In this document: piece after piece, positions 11,601 to 21,404 of the stretch
Layout: every line of letters begins with the position of its first letter
Numbering within the stretch: the first letter of the stretch is position 1
From: Iris pallida
Taxonomy: Eukaryota > Streptophyta > Magnoliopsida > Asparagales > Iridaceae
Direction: 5' to 3'
NCBI GenBank assembly: GCA_029216955.1
Contig: JANAVB010033217.1
Coordinates: 3,104,631-3,168,630, forward strand
Length of the DNA stretch: 64,000 nt
The notes under the pieces: generated by a model
The model's input: only the letters and a program-made list of their open reading frames with translations
Databases searched by the model: none
What the model was told of the DNA's origin: nothing
Program-made: the position numbers and the translations under genes

Positions 11601-12468
11601 TCTGTAAGCGCTTCGTGATCGACAAGTAATGCATATACTTGTAAGGACGTCATTTTCTAGTTGACTTTCCTTTTTCCTGTACTGTCTTGTAACGATCCGC
11701 ATTACAGAACCAACAACTTTCTAATACGCAATTCTCTTTGTAATACAACATACATCCGTTGCGACAGTAATCTATCTTCTCGTACCCCAGTCCCAGTTGT
11801 CGGACCATCATCTTTGACTTGTAGAAGTTTCTTGGGAGCTCTTTTGATTCCTTCGGTAACACCTCATTAGTTAATTGTGTGATCCGATCATAGCAAGCTT
11901 GTGACAAGTTAAAATCAGACTTTATGTTCAATAACCGCATCGTCACTGACAGTACGGAATGAGTCTCACAACCAGGATATAGAGGAGTATCTGCGTCCTT
12001 AAACATATCATAGAACTCCTTTGCCTCGGGATTAGGATCCTCCGGATCAAAATTAGGCCCTGCCGCAGCATACACCATATCTCGTGAAAGGTTCTGCATG
12101 TCTCCATAATCCACAGAGCATCCGTCGTCTTCGAGGACATCCGTTGCAGCATTATCATCAAAAGCATAAGTACCAGCTTCTGCAGCCTGTCTTTCTGAAT
12201 ATAATTCACCTTGCGATGACCACAGGCCGTAATCACGTACGAAACCCTTACGGGTCAAATGATCTCTCACAGTCATCACTTCTTCGAAACGTCTATTGTG
12301 ACAATTAACACATGGACACTTGATTTTGTTATCGTCCATGTACTGAGTTTTGCTCATGGCATACTTAAGAAATACTTCCACACCTGCCTGAAAATCGTCA
12401 CTCACACCAATTCTACTCTCGTGTTGTCGTTTGTACATCCATGTATGATCAACAAAGTAACGATTCAT
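8661..12468 (-). CDS. CACTA-B transposase (TnpD-like), nearly intact
   Basis: Inferred exons are 12468-10154, 10079-9777, 9700-9601 and 9524-8661, all with GT/AG borders. They total 3582 nt, an exact 1194 codons. Domains, by approximate residue: transposase-associated 1-90 (WMYKRQHESR; CPCVNCHN), Transposase_21 about 365-575 (PYNLPPWMCMK; HNLDVMHIDKNVFDN), DUF4218 about 650-790 (MKSHDCHVFMERLLP; FPPGFFDSMEHLP), DUF4216 about 1000-1060 (KCEWFD; GFVDINYRRSY; YYTSYP). A long Glu/Asp tail is encoded partly by (TTC)n at 8761-8812. The ATG at 12468 was chosen by alignment with the CACTA-A start. The only flaw I see is an in-frame TGA at 11650-11652, where a CGA arginine codon would need a single C-to-T change. 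The first intron is absent from CACTA-A. Confidence 0.88.
8761..8812 (-). repeat. (TTC)n microsatellite encoding poly-Glu
   Basis: About 17 TTC/TCT triplets on the plus strand encode the poly-glutamate tail of the CACTA-B transposase. CACTA-A has a shorter Glu run at the same position (16409-16437). Confidence 0.85.
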
Positions 12469-12714
12469 GCTCGATTTGATGTGAATATCTGTATCGTAAG
12501 ACAAACTAAACATAAGAATTAATAGACCGATACCGATACTCATATCGTAAGAAAAACTAAACTTGTGGATAACACGCTAGGCCTACGACGAGGCTACTTA
12601 GTATCACAATCTAACATAATTAGTATATAATCATGTAACTGGTGGATCCGCTAGCTAGTAAGCCGGATGTACTTAATATCAGAGAGTATCAGATTAGTAT
12701 CAGTATATAGGTTA

Positions 12715-13262
12715 GGTAGACCGTATCAAACGCATATCGGAATAGTAGGCCGAATAGGAGGCCGAGATAGTCGAATGAGAAGAAGGGAAGAAAGGAGGAG
12801 CAGATGGGTCCAGAGCCATGGTGGAGGAGGAGAAGTAACATGAGAGCAGTTTCCGCCGTAACATCTCCTGGCTCTGCTGGCAACTGAAGTCCAGATGCTA
12901 CAAAGGACGATCCTTCGCTGAAATCGACTATAACACCCATCAGTTCAAGTTCATTCCTATATGAGTATATTCCAATACCACAGAGGAAGGTCAACAAACT
13001 GATGGCTTCTATGGCATTGGAATCTACTCATATAGGAATGAACTTGAACTGATGGGTGTTGTAGTCGATTTCAGCGAAGGATCGTCCTTTGTAGCATCTG
13101 GACTTCAGTTGCCAGCAGAGCCAGGAGATGTTACGGCGAAAACTGCTCTCATATTACTTCTCCTCCTCCACCACGGCTCTGGACCCATCTGCTCCTCCCT
13201 TCTTCCCTTCTTCTCATTCGACTATCTCGGCCTCCTATTCGGCCTACTATTCCGATACCGAT
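12715..13262. repeat. Large inverted repeat (hairpin) upstream of the CACTA-B transposase
   Basis: About 12731-12976 and 13012-13260 are near-perfect reverse complements, separated by only about 35 bp. RNA from either strand could fold into a hairpin with arms of about 245 bp. The right arm, read on the plus strand, has an open frame with LDPSAPPFFPS. That fits the PAM2 (poly(A)-binding-protein interaction) consensus LxPxAxxFxP and suggests a captured host exon, but this is inference. The arms differ at only a few positions, so the duplication is recent or maintained. Confidence 0.85.
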
Positions 13263-13324
13263 ACTTTGAACCTTGATCTTAACCCAAACCTATATACTGA
13301 TCGATACTAATCCGCTACGCCCGA

Positions 13325-13485
13325 TACTAAGTATATACGGTCGATACTGATAGCGATAGTCCGATACCGATAGCGATAGTCCGATACCGATAGTTCGATC
13401 GATACCGATAGTTCGATACCGATAGCGATAGTCCGATACCGATAGCGATAGTTCGATACCGATAGCGATAGTCCGATACAGATAC
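13325..13485. repeat. Tandem repeat, about 20-bp unit (CGATAGTCCGATACCGATAG type)
   Basis: Several direct copies of CGATAG-CCGATA-type units with small variants. The overlapping frames full of repeated Ser/Tyr/Arg are not genes. Confidence 0.8.
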
Positions 13486-13499
13486 ACATGGACCTACAT

Positions 13500-13815
13500 A
13501 TCTATATATCACTAGTAGCCATACTCCTCTACATACTACTCTACACTAGGATCTAGTAACCATATACTACTCTACACACTAGCTACGTAGTCATACTCTA
13601 AAATAAGGTAAACTAATTTACCTACACATTAAAACCAACCCAATCAAATCTTAGGCAAACTATTCATATGATATCAATCAAAATACAAATAGGTCAACTA
13701 GGCTAGTTCTAGGTCAAATTAGGAGTCCAAGTCAACTCTGTCAAAACTAACCTTAATTAGGCTAAACTTCTACCTTAGCTAATCAAATATATATACTAGA
13801 CTTCACGACTTGTGT
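13500..13815 (-). other. CACTA-B leader sequence without recognisable gene
   Basis: AT-rich sequence with GGTCAA-type repeats resembling those of the CACTA-A leader (2560-2670, opposite strand). Its position corresponds to the transposase 5' leader of this element. Confidence 0.45.
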
Positions 13816-13864
13816 CTGTGTATATATATATATATATATTATTAATAAATTACTTAAAATTATG

Positions 13865-13941
<77 letters not shown>

Positions 13942-14140
13942 GTCTGTGTGTGTGTGTATCCGTGTGTCTGTGTCCGTGTGTGTCCGTGGGTGTGTGTGTG
14001 TGTGTCTGTGTGTGTGTGTGTGTGTGTCTGTGTGTCCGTGTGTCCGTGTGTGTGTGTGTCTGTGTGTGTGTGTGTCCGTGTGTGTGTGTGTGTGTCCTTG
14101 TGTGTGTGTGTGTGTCCGTGTGTGTGTGTGTGTCTGTGGG
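13816..14140. repeat. (TA)n followed by (TG)n with CCG interruptions
   Basis: Two (TA)n blocks (about 13819-13838 and 13866-13937) are followed by (TG)n interrupted by TCCGTG. On the sense (minus) strand the latter reads as the same CGG-interrupted (CA)n found in CACTA-A. Confidence 0.9.
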
Positions 14141-14159
14141 AGAGGAGGAGGAGGACTCC

Positions 14160-14640
14160 TGCGCGGGGACTCCAGAGTCCCTCCTACGCCCCCCCTGCCC
14201 CGACCCACCCAACCCCTGCCCGACCCCCCCAACCCCTGCCCGACCCCCTCTCCCACCCCCCTGCCCCCCCTGCCCCGACCCCCCCCAACCCCTGCCCGAC
14301 CCCCCCCAACCCCTGCCCGACCCCCTCTCCCACCCCCCTGCCCCGACCCCCCCAACCCCTGCCCGACCCTCCCCCAACCCCTGCCCGACCCCCTCTCCCA
14401 CCCCCCTGCCCAGACCATCCCCCCACCCCTGCCCGACCCCCTCCCCGACCCCCCCTGCCCCCTCTCCCACCCCACCCTTGCCCCGACCACCCCACCCCCT
14501 ACCCGAACCCCCCCTGCCCAGACCACCCCCCCACCCCTGCCCGACCCCCTTCCCGACCCCCCTGCCCCCGACCACCCCACTCCACCCTTGCCCCGACCAC
14601 CCCACCCCGTACCCGAAACCCCCCTGCCCCACACCCTCTC
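14160..14640 (-). repeat. C-rich minisatellite, G-rich on the sense strand
   Basis: About 480 bp of imperfect repeats of CCCCGACCCCCCCAACCCCTG. On the transcribed-sense strand of CACTA-B there are many runs of four to seven G, so G-quadruplex formation is plausible. Open frames on both strands arise from the low complexity. Confidence 0.85.
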
Positions 14641-14673
14641 CGACCACTGCGACAGCCCCCCAACCCCCTAAAT

Positions 14674-14815
14674 CGTAAAAGAGAGAGAGAGAGAGGGAGA
14701 TAGAGAGAGAGAGAGGGGGGGGAGAGAGAGCATACCTTAGAGAGAGAGAGGGAGATCGCCGGTCGGAGAGAGGGAGATCGTCGGAGAGAGGGAGAGGGAA
14801 AAGAGAGAGTGTTTT
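14674..14815. repeat. (GA)n-rich tract
   Basis: Purine-rich GAGAGA/GGGAGA sequence between the C-rich minisatellite and the subterminal array. On the sense strand it is a pyrimidine-rich tract close to the transposon end, a plausible promoter-proximal element. Confidence 0.7.
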
Positions 14816-14859
14816 GGGGGGGAATGAAAATTTCCCCTCCGTTGGTTCAATTTAAGTTA

Positions 14860-15169
14860 GGGTACAGAAATTAGCGACGGAGTAGCGACGGATTATTCCG
14901 TCGCTAAGTCGTCAGTAAATCTCGCGCCAATATTTTAGGCTTTTTCCGCCAAAATATGCGACGTTCTAGCGACGGATATAAAACCGTCGCTACTTGTCCG
15001 ACGACCTATCGACGGCGTAGCGACGGATATGGACATAAAAAAATAAAAAAAATTGTCCACTGCTTTCCGTCGGTATTCCGTCACAAATCCGTCGGTGATC
15101 CGACGGTAATAGCGACGGAAAATTTTCGTCGCTAAGTGGCCGTCGCTAAAATACTGTAATTTGGTAGTG
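14860..15169. repeat. Subterminal repeat array of CACTA-B at the 5' end of its genes
   Basis: Dense copies of TAGCGACGGA, CCGTCGCTA and related variants end in the terminal TTGGTAGTG. The promoter of the transposase is expected within or next to this array. Confidence 0.8.
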
Positions 15170-15172
15170 AAT
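15170..15172. repeat. Target-site duplication of CACTA-B, right (AAT)
   Basis: AAT follows the terminal ...TTGGTAGTG and pairs with 5093-5095. Confidence 0.87.
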
Positions 15173-16464
15173 CACCTAAAAAGAAAGGTGAAAAATAAGG
15201 CACGGGTCGAGGGTTCTATTTGTGAAGCCTATGTTCTCGAGGAGATTACAAACTTTTATTCGATGTATTTCAAGCCTCATGTTGCAACTAATAGAACGAG
15301 AGCTTCCAGAAACAACGACGGAGATCATGAAAGTAATGATACAATACTGAAGGTATTCAATGCTCCAGGAAAGCCATCGGGTAAGATGAAGAAGAGATAT
15401 CTGAACGATGATGAGCTAAGGGCTGCTCAGGTGTATGTACTACTCAACTGCGACGAGGAGAAAGTAGAGAAACTGGAGGGGTAAGTAAATAATATGTCTA
15501 CATTATTTTAATAGTGTTGAGAATGATACTATTACATTAATGGCACAATATTGTTTTCAGCATATTTAATGATGATGTGAGGTCAGATAGGCCACACATA
15601 ACAGAAGAAGAACTAGAACAAGAAATGAAGCGTTATTTTCCATCATGGTTGAGTGCATATGTAAGACTTGAGAACTCTGTAATTACCTTTCTGTATATGC
15701 ACTTGATTGAGAATGAGCTTAATTGCTTCTTCCGTGGTATTTAGGTCGATCGTCCATACGCAAGACTTGAGAATGAGTCTATTAGAACACTAGCCAAGGG
15801 ACCAATTTATGTTGCAAAAATATGGCCAAGCTACTGTGTTAATGGGTTTAGGTTCAAGTCAACAACTTGTCCGATCAGAGACAACTTTGTGGATCTCGAC
15901 TCCACCAAAAACAGCTGTTTGTGTATCAGATCTTCGAACTACAAAGATGTTGATGCAGACAACGATTTCTATGTCGTGCTACGGGAGATCGTGGAGCTGA
16001 CATATAGTTATGGAATAGAGCCTGCTAAGATTGTGTTATTCAGGTGTGATTGGTTCGATCCGATTGAAGGTCAAGGTTGGAAAGTAGACAAGCACGGTCT
16101 TGTTGATATAAACTATCGGTGTCGATATCAAGCCTATAAACCATTTGTCCTATCAAGTCAGGCTCAGCTCGTGTACTTCACAAGTTATCCTAAACGGGGA
16201 ACAACAAGGTCGGACTGGTGGGCAGTATGCAAGACCAAAGCTAGAAATACCTTTGAGATTGACGATATAGCTTATCAACATGATGAACTACCTCTTGTAA
16301 CAAATATTATAGAAGTGGACACGACCGAAGTTCCTCATTACACATCTAATTGTGTAGAAGAAGTAGAATTATCTGAAGAGGAAGATGCAGATGAAAGTGA
16401 AGATGTAGAGGAGGAAGAAGAAGAAGAAGAAGAAGATGAGCTAAACGAACTAGATGAATTTTAG
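15173..16464 (+). pseudogene. CACTA-A transposase, C-terminal part
   Basis: Resumes exactly where 5095 stopped. Exons are 15173-15480, 15561-15660 (100 nt, the same length as in CACTA-B) and 15745-16464, with GT/AG borders. The translation includes KKRYLNDDEL and YVLLNCDEE, then FPSWLSAYV, then the DUF4216 region (RCDWFDPIEGQGW; GLVDINYRCRYQ; FTSYPKRG; DWWAVCKTKARNTF), then an acidic Glu-rich tail and a TAG stop at 16462. This C-terminal part has no premature stop. The gene as a whole is broken upstream. Confidence 0.9.
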
Positions 16465-16645
16465 AAGAGGATTAAAATCTGTGATGTCTATCATATAAAT
16501 ATGTATTTTTGTAATAATAAATCTGTGACACTTTAGTGACACTGTAGTGACACTTTTTTCTGTGACCATGATATTTTTCAAAAATCTGTGATGTCTATCA
16601 TATAAATATGTATTTTTGTTTTATTGTCATATGTTATTATCAGGT

Positions 16646-18662
16646 ATGACTAGACCATCTGGACGATGCGGAGGATTTTACATTAGCCAGTCCCGTCAGC
16701 CTCGGCGTGGGGATGGAGAGGGCAGTTTCGTACCCTCATCCTCATCTCCGAGTACGCCATTGTACCGTTCTGTTCCCGGTCCATTACCGGGACAGGGTAG
16801 TTCCAGCAGGTTGTCGACTCCTCCCTCGTCGTCCAGCCTTCCTGATCCCGCGTCCAGCAGGTTGTCGACTCCTCCCTCGTCGTCCAGCCGTCCTGATCCC
16901 GCGTCCAGCATTCCTGATCCCGCGTCCAGCATTCCTCCTGTCGACGGCTCTATGAGGGAAGCCGACGCCGAGCATATGGAGGACGGCGATCAGACTGATC
17001 CTGCCCAGGCAGGAGGTGAGAGCGACCCTCCATGCGCTCTCCCGGACGAGACGCAAATGAAGATTTGGACGGACGGGCCTATGAAGTAAGTTAATTAATT
17101 AATATATATTTCTCAAATAATTATATGTACATATATATTCATGAAAAATTATTATTGTATAGATATCGGCCTTCTGCAGTACAGAGACAGCTGGAGACAT
17201 TTCTGAGGCAGAACTATGGTGGGGATTAGATTAACTACTCAGATGCTCCCGCAGATAGGAAGGCCTTTTGGTTTGCCCACTTCAAGGTAAAAAAATTGTT
17301 TAATTTTAAATTTTAATAATCATTTGTGTATATTATACAACTTTTGTATTTTACTTCTTGTAGAGGACCTATTTCTATCCACCACACCGGGCGGCGAGGA
17401 TCGAGGGCCAATTTTCTGCCGTCGCAGCCAAGCTCATCCGTGATGCGATCGACGACCAGAAGCGTCGTGATCGCTCCGGAGGGCCGATCCAGGGTTGGAT
17501 TACGCCAGAGTAGTGGACTGCGATGAAGGCTAGATTCAGCGAGCGCAGTTACCAGGAGCGGTCTGAGAAGGCCAAGGTGGCGCGGTCGAGCGCCGGTAAG
17601 TGGTGTGGTGGCTCCATTCCGATGACGGAGCATTTTCGTCGTCTGGTACGTTTTCTATGACGGACATTAATTTGTATATAGTTCGATAGAATGTTTAATA
17701 CTAATAATAGATAATATATTTTAACAGGTAAAAAAGGATGAGGATTCGAACATGGTGACTGTCTTCCTGGTCACCCATCGGAGGGCTGGGGAGTTCATTG
17801 ACGAGAGGGCGACGCAGGCATATGTACGTTCTATTCTTTATATTAATTTACTATAATTTAGAAAATAGGAAAATAGATATCAATATAGACTTTAGCAAAC
17901 ACTTACACGTTAGCAAACATGTTCTAGGCCGAGTTTGTTTGGCTACAGAAGGAGGCGGCTGCTGCTGCTGCTAGTGCGCAAGCAGAGGGAGGGGCTGGTA
18001 CTTCCTTCCAGCCGCCTATAGATCCATCGTCGGACGAGCTCTGGATGACCGCCGTTGGCGGTCTTCAGAAGGGTACGTACTACGGTAAGGAATCCTACGG
18101 CGCGTATTTGGCTTCGGAGTTATCCCGGGCCCCCTCTGTCAGTGCACAGTCTCCGGCTACGCAGGCGTCGTCACGAGCTGAGGATGTTCGTCGTCAGATC
18201 GAGGAGCGACGTCGCGAGTTGCAGCAGCAGATTTCTGATACGGTCGAGCGACGATCCGACCCTCCGATCGTCACCAGACGATTTGATGCGATCGAGAGCA
18301 GTATATAGGAGCTGATGAGTCTGTATTAGGCTACAGCTGCCAACTTGCAGACGCTCACCGAGTCTACGCAGCGCACAGAGCGTAGACAGGTCGAGCTGGA
18401 GGGATCGCAGAGGAGCATGTCTGCCTCACTCGCTCAGTATACTGAGAGGGTGGGGAGTACCCTTGCTACGCATGGTGAGCGACTGCGAGAGCTGGAGCAG
18501 ATACGTCCTTCCGGTCCATCGACGGCGCCGACTCCAGACACTGCACTGCCTCCGGCACCGACTGCAGACATTGCACTGCCTCCTACTGCCCCTACGGTAT
18601 AGCTCACCCAGGAGCAGTATGACTACATTATATCCCAGTTGCGTGGCAGGGGTCCGCAGTAA
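16646..18662 (+). pseudogene. CACTA-A accessory transposase gene, Transposase_24 type
   Basis: Five exons parallel CACTA-B: 16646-17085, 17163-17286, 17364-17645, 17728-17823 and 17928-18662. The first has internal Ser/Pro repeats (SSSLPDPASSRLSTPP-like). The core includes VQRQLETFLRQNYGG, AAKLIRDAIDDQKR and SNMVTVFLVTHRRAGEFID. The last has AVGGLQKGTYYG and a coiled-coil-like stretch (AEDVRRQIEERRRELQQQ). The start follows an acceptor (TTATCAG). Premature TAG codons lie at 17227, 17511, 18306, 18327 and 18600; the frame otherwise stays open to TAA at 18660. All five are TAG, consistent with CAG or TGG codons hit by C-to-T/G-to-A change. Confidence 0.87.
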
Positions 18663-18961
18663 TTTTATTAATTTTTTTATGACTTGTATGTATTGGCCCT
18701 ATGGGCAAATTGTTTATTCATACACTGTTGTTTATACACTTGGTGGGAGACTTTTTGTCATTTTCCATTTTTATTTGACTCTATTTGATGTTTGTGAGGA
18801 TGTGTGTCTGTGACATTTACTTTGCACTGCCTCCTATTTTTATTGTGATATTTACTTTGTGATATCTGCGACGGGGATGACAAATATACCTACGCTGGGT
18901 TATAAGCGATGATCTGATATACAAAGAAGGTGCTGCCGAAATTTTAAAAAAATATATTGTG

Positions 18962-19310
18962 TATTTTTGTTATGATGTGTGTCTGTGTTTACAGTGAATG
19001 TGAAATGCAGTGTTCGGAACCATCGACAGTTTCGATTACTGTTATATGTGTTATCTTGGATAGAAATAGCAACAGTTCAGGGTGCACTTCTGAGAGGTTC
19101 ATTTTCACGTCTTTTACTTTCTCGGGACGTCGTACAGGTTCCCGAGAAGGTAAAGGACGTGAAGAGGAAGCTCTGAGAAGTGCACCCTGAACTGTTGCTC
19201 TTTCTGTCCAAGATAAAACATAGAACAGTAAGCGAAACTGTCGATGGTTCGAACACTGTACTTCACACACACTGTAAACACAGACACACAGCATGACAAA
19301 AATATCAATT
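18962..19310. repeat. Inverted repeat (hairpin) downstream of the CACTA-A genes
   Basis: About 18964-19128 and 19139-19307 are reverse complements at high identity, with a loop of roughly ten bases. It lies 300 bp past the end of the TnpA-like gene and just before the subterminal array. The sequence is unrelated to the CACTA-B hairpin. The 18663-18960 interval before it is AT-rich 3' flank with nothing recognisable. Confidence 0.85.
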
Positions 19311-19329
19311 ATATTTTTTTAAATTTTTT

Positions 19330-19776
19330 TATTAATACCTGCGACGTATAGCGACGTTCTGCGACGTACTGCGACGTAACGTAGACGTCGCTATACGTCG
19401 CTAAATTGCGACGTTACGTCGCTAGACGTCACTAACACACGTCGCTAAATCTGTCGGTAGTCGTCGCTAAGTTGCCACGTGGCTGCCACGCCATGTCATC
19501 ATATATAAAGTTTACAGCGTCGCAAGTAGTCGCTTTACGTCGTAATTTTGGCGACGTAGTGATATGTCGCTAATTGTCGCTAATTTTGCGACGTCTAGCG
19601 ACAATTAAGTCCGCATCGCAAATAGCGACGTTCAGCGACTAAAATGTCATCTGCGACTTGCCTATAAGCGACGTCCATTTTTCGTCGCCAAATACGTCGC
19701 AAATTGGTTTTAGCGACATATTTTTCTTATTTAGCGACGTCTCTTGACGTCGCTAAAATGGGTTATTTTAGTAGTG
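19330..19776. repeat. Right subterminal repeat array of CACTA-A
   Basis: Many TAGCGACGT / ACGTCGCTA copies and variants end in the terminal TTTTAGTAGTG. It matches the array at 957-1190. Confidence 0.82.
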
Positions 19777-19779
19777 TGT
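19777..19779. repeat. Target-site duplication of CACTA-A, right (TGT)
   Basis: TGT directly follows the terminal ...TAGTAGTG. It pairs with 954-956. Confidence 0.85.
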
Positions 19780-20213
19780 AGGCTCTTTGCTAGAGTAGCT
19801 TGACTATCGCAATGTATTGACACTTTTGATACATTGTCCTTAGCCAGCGAAACTTCTAATAGAAGATCCCTCAACCATTCAGCTTCTTGTCCTGCAGAAG
19901 CTAGAGCCACAAACTCTGACTCCATGGTCGAATGGGTAATGCACGTTTGTTTCTTACTCTTCCAAGAAACTGCCCCTCCGGCAAGCATAAATATCCATCC
20001 TGTCGTAGATTTGTTATCCCCGACACTTGATATCCAACTAGCGTCGGTATATCCTTCTAATACGGCAGGAAATCTACCATATTGTAATCCAAGATTCTTG
20101 GTTTTCAAAAGATAACCAAAAATTCTTCCGATAGCCCTCCAATGCTCATTATTAGGGTTGCTAGTAAATCTACTCATTTTACTAACTGTAAATGCTATAT
20201 CAGGTCTTGTGCA
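19777..20213 (-). pseudogene. copia-1 RNase H, N-terminal part
   Basis: Contains [10 protein letters not shown], the tail of the RT connection, then RNase H motifs: [30 protein letters not shown] in outline, [11 protein letters not shown] and [11 protein letters not shown]. It is cut at 19777 by CACTA-A; the remainder is at 760-956. An in-frame TAA at 20214-20216 separates it from the reverse transcriptase. Confidence 0.88.
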
Positions 20214-21404
20214 TTACATTAAATACATAAGACATCCAATAGCACTTGCATATTCTAATTGAGCGATGGCTCTTCCAGAATTCTTTTCTAGTTTAACACT
20301 TGGATCAAATGGGGTGTTCACTTCTTTGAACTTTAGGTGTTTGAACTTGTCTAGCACTTTCTCAACATAGTGCGACTGCGTAAGTTCAAAACCCCCACTG
20401 TTTTGTATTACCTTGATCCCCAAAATAGTGTCAACTATTCCAAGATCTTTCATCTTGAATGTGGAAGTTAGAAACCTCTTCGTTTCTGTAATTCCACTCA
20501 TCTCGTTGCTAATGATCAACATATCATCAACGTAGAGACAAAGAAATATCACAATATTTCCATATACTTTAGTATATAAACACTTATCACAAACATTGTG
20601 AACAAAGCCGTTAGAAATTATGGTTGAGTCAAACTTCTGATGCCTCTGCTTTGGTGCTTGTTTTAACCCGTATAAGGATTTAACGAGTTTGCATACCTTT
20701 TGTTCATTTCCCGGGAGCACGAACCCTTCCGGTTGCTCCATGTAAATCTCCTCATTGAGATCTCCATTTAAGAATGCCGTTTTGACATCCATCTGATGAA
20801 CATTAAGATGATGCAATGAAGCTAACACAAACAATATTCTAATTATAGTCGTTCTTGCTACTGGTGCATATGTGTCAAAATAATCAATTCCTTCTTTTTG
20901 TCGAAATCCTTTGGCTACTAATCTAGCCTTGTAGGTGTTTAAAGTACCATCACTATGATACTTTCTCCTGAACACCCACTTACATCCAATAGGTCTTGAC
21001 CCTTTGGGCAGATCGACAATTTCCCAAGTGTGGTTAAACATTATCGAATCCATTTCATCTTGGATAGCATCTTTCCAAAAAGATGAGTCCCGCAAAGCTA
21101 TTGCTTCCTTAAAGGTTTTAGGATCATCTTCCACCTGAAGAATGATAGGAATCTTTCGAATAAATTTCTCTGTATTTCCTTCCACTAGGTAAAAGGAAAT
21201 AAGTTGAGAATCTATTTCGTCAGGTCCTAGATCCTTAGCCTTTCGAACTCTCTTGCTCATCCGAAGCTCGGGTTGTTTTTCAACTAACCGTGAAGAGCTC
21301 TCCTCACGAGAATCTTCATTAGCAGGAATTTCTGGATCCTTATTCTTAGTAATAAGGTTCTCAAAAAATTCCACATCTCTGGATTCGACAATAATGTTAG
21401 ACAA
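20214..21404 (-). pseudogene. copia-1 reverse transcriptase
   Basis: A 396-residue open stretch covers the whole copia RT: WKDAIQDEMDSI, GCKWVFRRKY, ARLVAKGFRQKEGIDYFDTYAPVA, DVKTAFLNGDL, EQPEGF, KSLYGLKQAPKQ and the catalytic LYVDDMLI. It ends at the TAA at 20214. It is out of frame with the upstream integrase, with the shift near 21404. The RT domain itself looks undamaged. Confidence 0.92.

Larger units (their letters stand above)
5096..15169 (-). mobile_element. CACTA (En/Spm) transposon CACTA-B, 10,074 bp
   Basis: The left end is CACTATCAAAATAC. The right end, reverse-complemented, is CACTACCAAATTAC. Both are followed by arrays of CCGTCGCTA / TAGCGACGG. AAT flanks both ends. Two genes run on the minus strand: the transposase (12468-8661) and a Transposase_24-type gene (8263-6263). 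Upstream of the transposase lie a G-rich minisatellite, (CA)n, (TA)n and a hairpin. The element sits inside an exon of CACTA-A, so it is the younger of the two. It is a close relative rather than a copy: the proteins align throughout but differ at many residues. Confidence 0.93.
957..19776 (+). mobile_element. CACTA (En/Spm) transposon CACTA-A, 18.8 kb including nested CACTA-B
   Basis: The left end reads CACTTCTAAAATA and the right end, reverse-complemented, reads CACTACTAAAATA. Both are followed by dense short subterminal repeats built on GCGACGT. A 3-bp TGT duplication flanks it. Its genes run on the plus strand: a Transposase_21-type transposase (2790-5095, then 15173-16464) and a Transposase_24-type gene (16646-18662). 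Without the 10,074-bp CACTA-B and its duplicated AAT the element would be about 8.7 kb. Both genes are full of nonsense changes, so it is not autonomous. The left terminus differs from the right at one base within CACTA, another sign of decay. Confidence 0.93.

Noticed and set aside
12689..13310. The two mirror ORFs of the hairpin as separate genes
   Set aside because: They are the same sequence in inverted orientation. Neither has a complete gene structure, so I describe them as hairpin arms with a possible captured exon.
13290..13512. Tyr/Arg/Ile-repeat ORFs
   Set aside because: Translation of a 20-bp tandem repeat.
13783..14703. Long ORFs (up to 288 codons) on both strands
   Set aside because: They arise from (TA)n, (TG)n and the CCCCGACC minisatellite. 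Several frames on both strands are open at once and none shows a protein domain.
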